From positions 1 to 13,612 of the forward strand of contig CAJTQM010000013.1 of NCBI GenBank assembly GCA_910578255.1: a DNA stretch of 13,612 nt, given 5' to 3'. The translations under genes and the position numbers were made by a program. How positions within the stretch are numbered: the stretch's first letter is position 1; each line of letters opens with the position of its first letter. This document shows positions 12,797 to 13,612 of the stretch, piece after piece. The notes under the pieces are model-generated. The model had not been told where the DNA came from and did no database searches. It worked only from the letters and a program-made list of their open reading frames with translations. This DNA comes from an uncultured Oscillospiraceae bacterium. GTDB taxonomy: Bacteria > Bacillota > Clostridia > Oscillospirales > Ruminococcaceae.

Positions 12797-13012
12797 ATGG
12801 CAATTATACTGCGTTTAGACCGGGTGATGGCCGACCGGAAAATTCCCTTAAACCAATTGGCGCGCCAGGTGGGAATCTCGCAGGTCAATCTTTCCAACCT
12901 GAAAACCGGGAAGGTGAAGGCCATCCGTTTTTCGACGCTGGACGCCATCTGTCACGCGCTGCACTGCCAGCCCGGCGACATTTTGGAGTACGAAGAAAAG
13001 GGAAATATTTGA
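12797..13012 (+). CDS. YozG-like Cro/C1-type HTH regulator
   Basis: A 71-residue DNA-binding protein of the XRE type. The helix-turn-helix is at about 17-40 (IPLNQLARQVGISQVNLSNLKTG), followed by KAIRFSTLDAICHALHCQPGDILEY, the usual YozG end; there is no extra domain. I start at ATG 12797: GAGGTG (12784-12789), which overlaps the stop of the DUF2975 gene, lies 7 nt upstream, and the in-frame GTG at 12782 would add five non-family residues. The 11-bp gap makes translational coupling with the DUF2975 gene likely. It is the obvious candidate to bind the palindrome before its own operon. Confidence 0.93.
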   Translation: MAIILRLDRVMADRKIPLNQLARQVGISQVNLSNLKTGKVKAIRFSTLDAICHALHCQPGDILEYEEKGNI

Positions 13013-13030
13013 AAATATTATATTTTATGC

Positions 13031-13059
13031 TTGAAATGTAAGAATGTTTAGTATACAAT
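13031..13059 (+). promoter_or_regulatory. Promoter of the lipoprotein gene
   Basis: TTGAAA (13031-13036), 17 bp, TACAAT (13054-13059), five of six at both boxes, 35 bp before the ATG. Confidence 0.75.
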
Positions 13060-13093
13060 CAGCATGATCGTTAAAATGATATGTGGGGATAAT

Positions 13094-13612
13094 ATGAAAC
13101 ATTTTACAAGGGGATTTTTTCTGTTCTGTCTCCTCCTGCTGCTGCCGGCCTGCTTTGGAGGCGGTGAGGGCAGCGAAAACCTGACTTCTCAAACGCTTTC
13201 CGGCGGGGAAACGGCTTCACGGTCTTACGAACCGTTGGAGACTTCCGAGGTGCTTTCAAAAAGCGGGGAAGAAGACGAGCCGGTCGGCGCCGATCCTTAT
13301 AGAATCAGGGATTTTTGCTTTTTCGATGCATCCCACCTGCTTTTGGAACTGGAAAGCCTTTCGGATCAAACGATCGGCTACGGCTGGATTTCGACAGACG
13401 GGGAACTGTCCTATGAAAACATCCGCGACGTGGTTTATACAGGCAAGACAAGAAACATGTACGGCGTTCCCTTTTTCTATGACGGGGAAAATGCGCTTTT
13501 GTTCACGGGGGATGCGGTTTACAAGGCGCAGATGGGAAATCTGGAGTCGATTCTGGAAATCCCTCCCGCATATCAGCGAGATATCCGGTACAACGCCGCG
13601 CAGAAAAAGTGC
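13094..13612 (+). CDS. Putative lipoprotein, N-terminal part (runs off the window)
   Basis: The open frame begins at ATG 13094 (GGGG 5 nt upstream) and stays open for 173 codons to the window edge. The first 20 residues are a lipoprotein signal peptide: MKHFTRG, a run FFLFCLLLLLP, and the lipobox LPAC with the lipidated Cys20. A Gly/Ser/Glu-rich linker of about 45 residues follows, then a folded region (RIRDFCFFDASHLLLELESL onward) with alternating short strands, such as GYGWISTDGELSYENI and MYGVPFFYDGENALLFTGDAVYKA, that could be a beta-propeller-like or repeat structure. No family is recognised. It should be anchored to the outer face of the membrane. Confidence 0.85.
   Translation, partial: MKHFTRGFFLFCLLLLLPACFGGGEGSENLTSQTLSGGETASRSYEPLETSEVLSKSGEEDEPVGADPYRIRDFCFFDASHLLLELESLSDQTIGYGWISTDGELSYENIRDVVYTGKTRNMYGVPFFYDGENALLFTGDAVYKAQMGNLESILEIPPAYQRDIRYNAAQKKC

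Noticed and set aside
1..13612. CRISPR arrays, rRNA, tRNA genes, insertion sequences
   Set aside because: None is visible by eye on either strand.

Overview
The window looks like the chromosome of a motile, moderately GC-rich member of the Clostridia (Firmicutes), plausibly of the Oscillospiraceae/Ruminococcaceae type. The reasons are AGGAGG-type ribosome sites, TTGACA/TATAAT promoters, a Firmicute-style csrA next to a flagellin gene, a clostridial-type serine recombinase, and a DUF2975/YozG-type gene pair. Rank below class is a guess from protein flavour only.

Region 1 (1-3332) holds the tail of an unknown gene, a bidirectional-looking terminator cluster, and three minus-strand genes: a serine site-specific recombinase (2721-3332), csrA (2249-2524) and a large flagellin (296-2083). 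Between recombinase and csrA lie two exact 24-bp inverted repeats. Each repeat is itself nearly palindromic around a central AT, which is the architecture of serine-invertase crossover sites. They bound a 113-bp segment that contains a candidate promoter now pointing at csrA. The flagellin leader carries two GGA-containing hairpins, one covering the ribosome site, which is the layout of a CsrA-repressed flagellin mRNA. My main hypothesis is a phase-variation switch in which the recombinase flips the promoter of csrA and thereby sets flagellin translation.

Region 2 (3333-5436) contains a small zinc-ribbon protein with a two-hairpin leader that could attenuate, a small coiled-coil protein starting with TTG, and a membrane-anchored polysaccharide deacetylase whose first catalytic motif is degenerate. 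Its 320-bp upstream region is rich in inverted repeats.

Region 3 (5437-11643) is housekeeping: an M3-family oligoendopeptidase (minus), a MATE efflux protein (plus) and the potassium-uptake pair trkA-trkH (minus, one operon). Strong hairpin terminators separate the convergent genes.

Region 4 (11644-13612) is all plus strand: a 60-residue DUF3006-like protein, a DUF2975 membrane protein with a YozG-like HTH regulator in one operon, and the start of a lipoprotein that runs off the window. A perfect 20-bp inverted repeat (43 bp in all) lies between two back-to-back promoters with perfect consensus boxes. One drives the DUF2975-HTH operon; the other points backwards through the DUF3006-like gene toward trkA.
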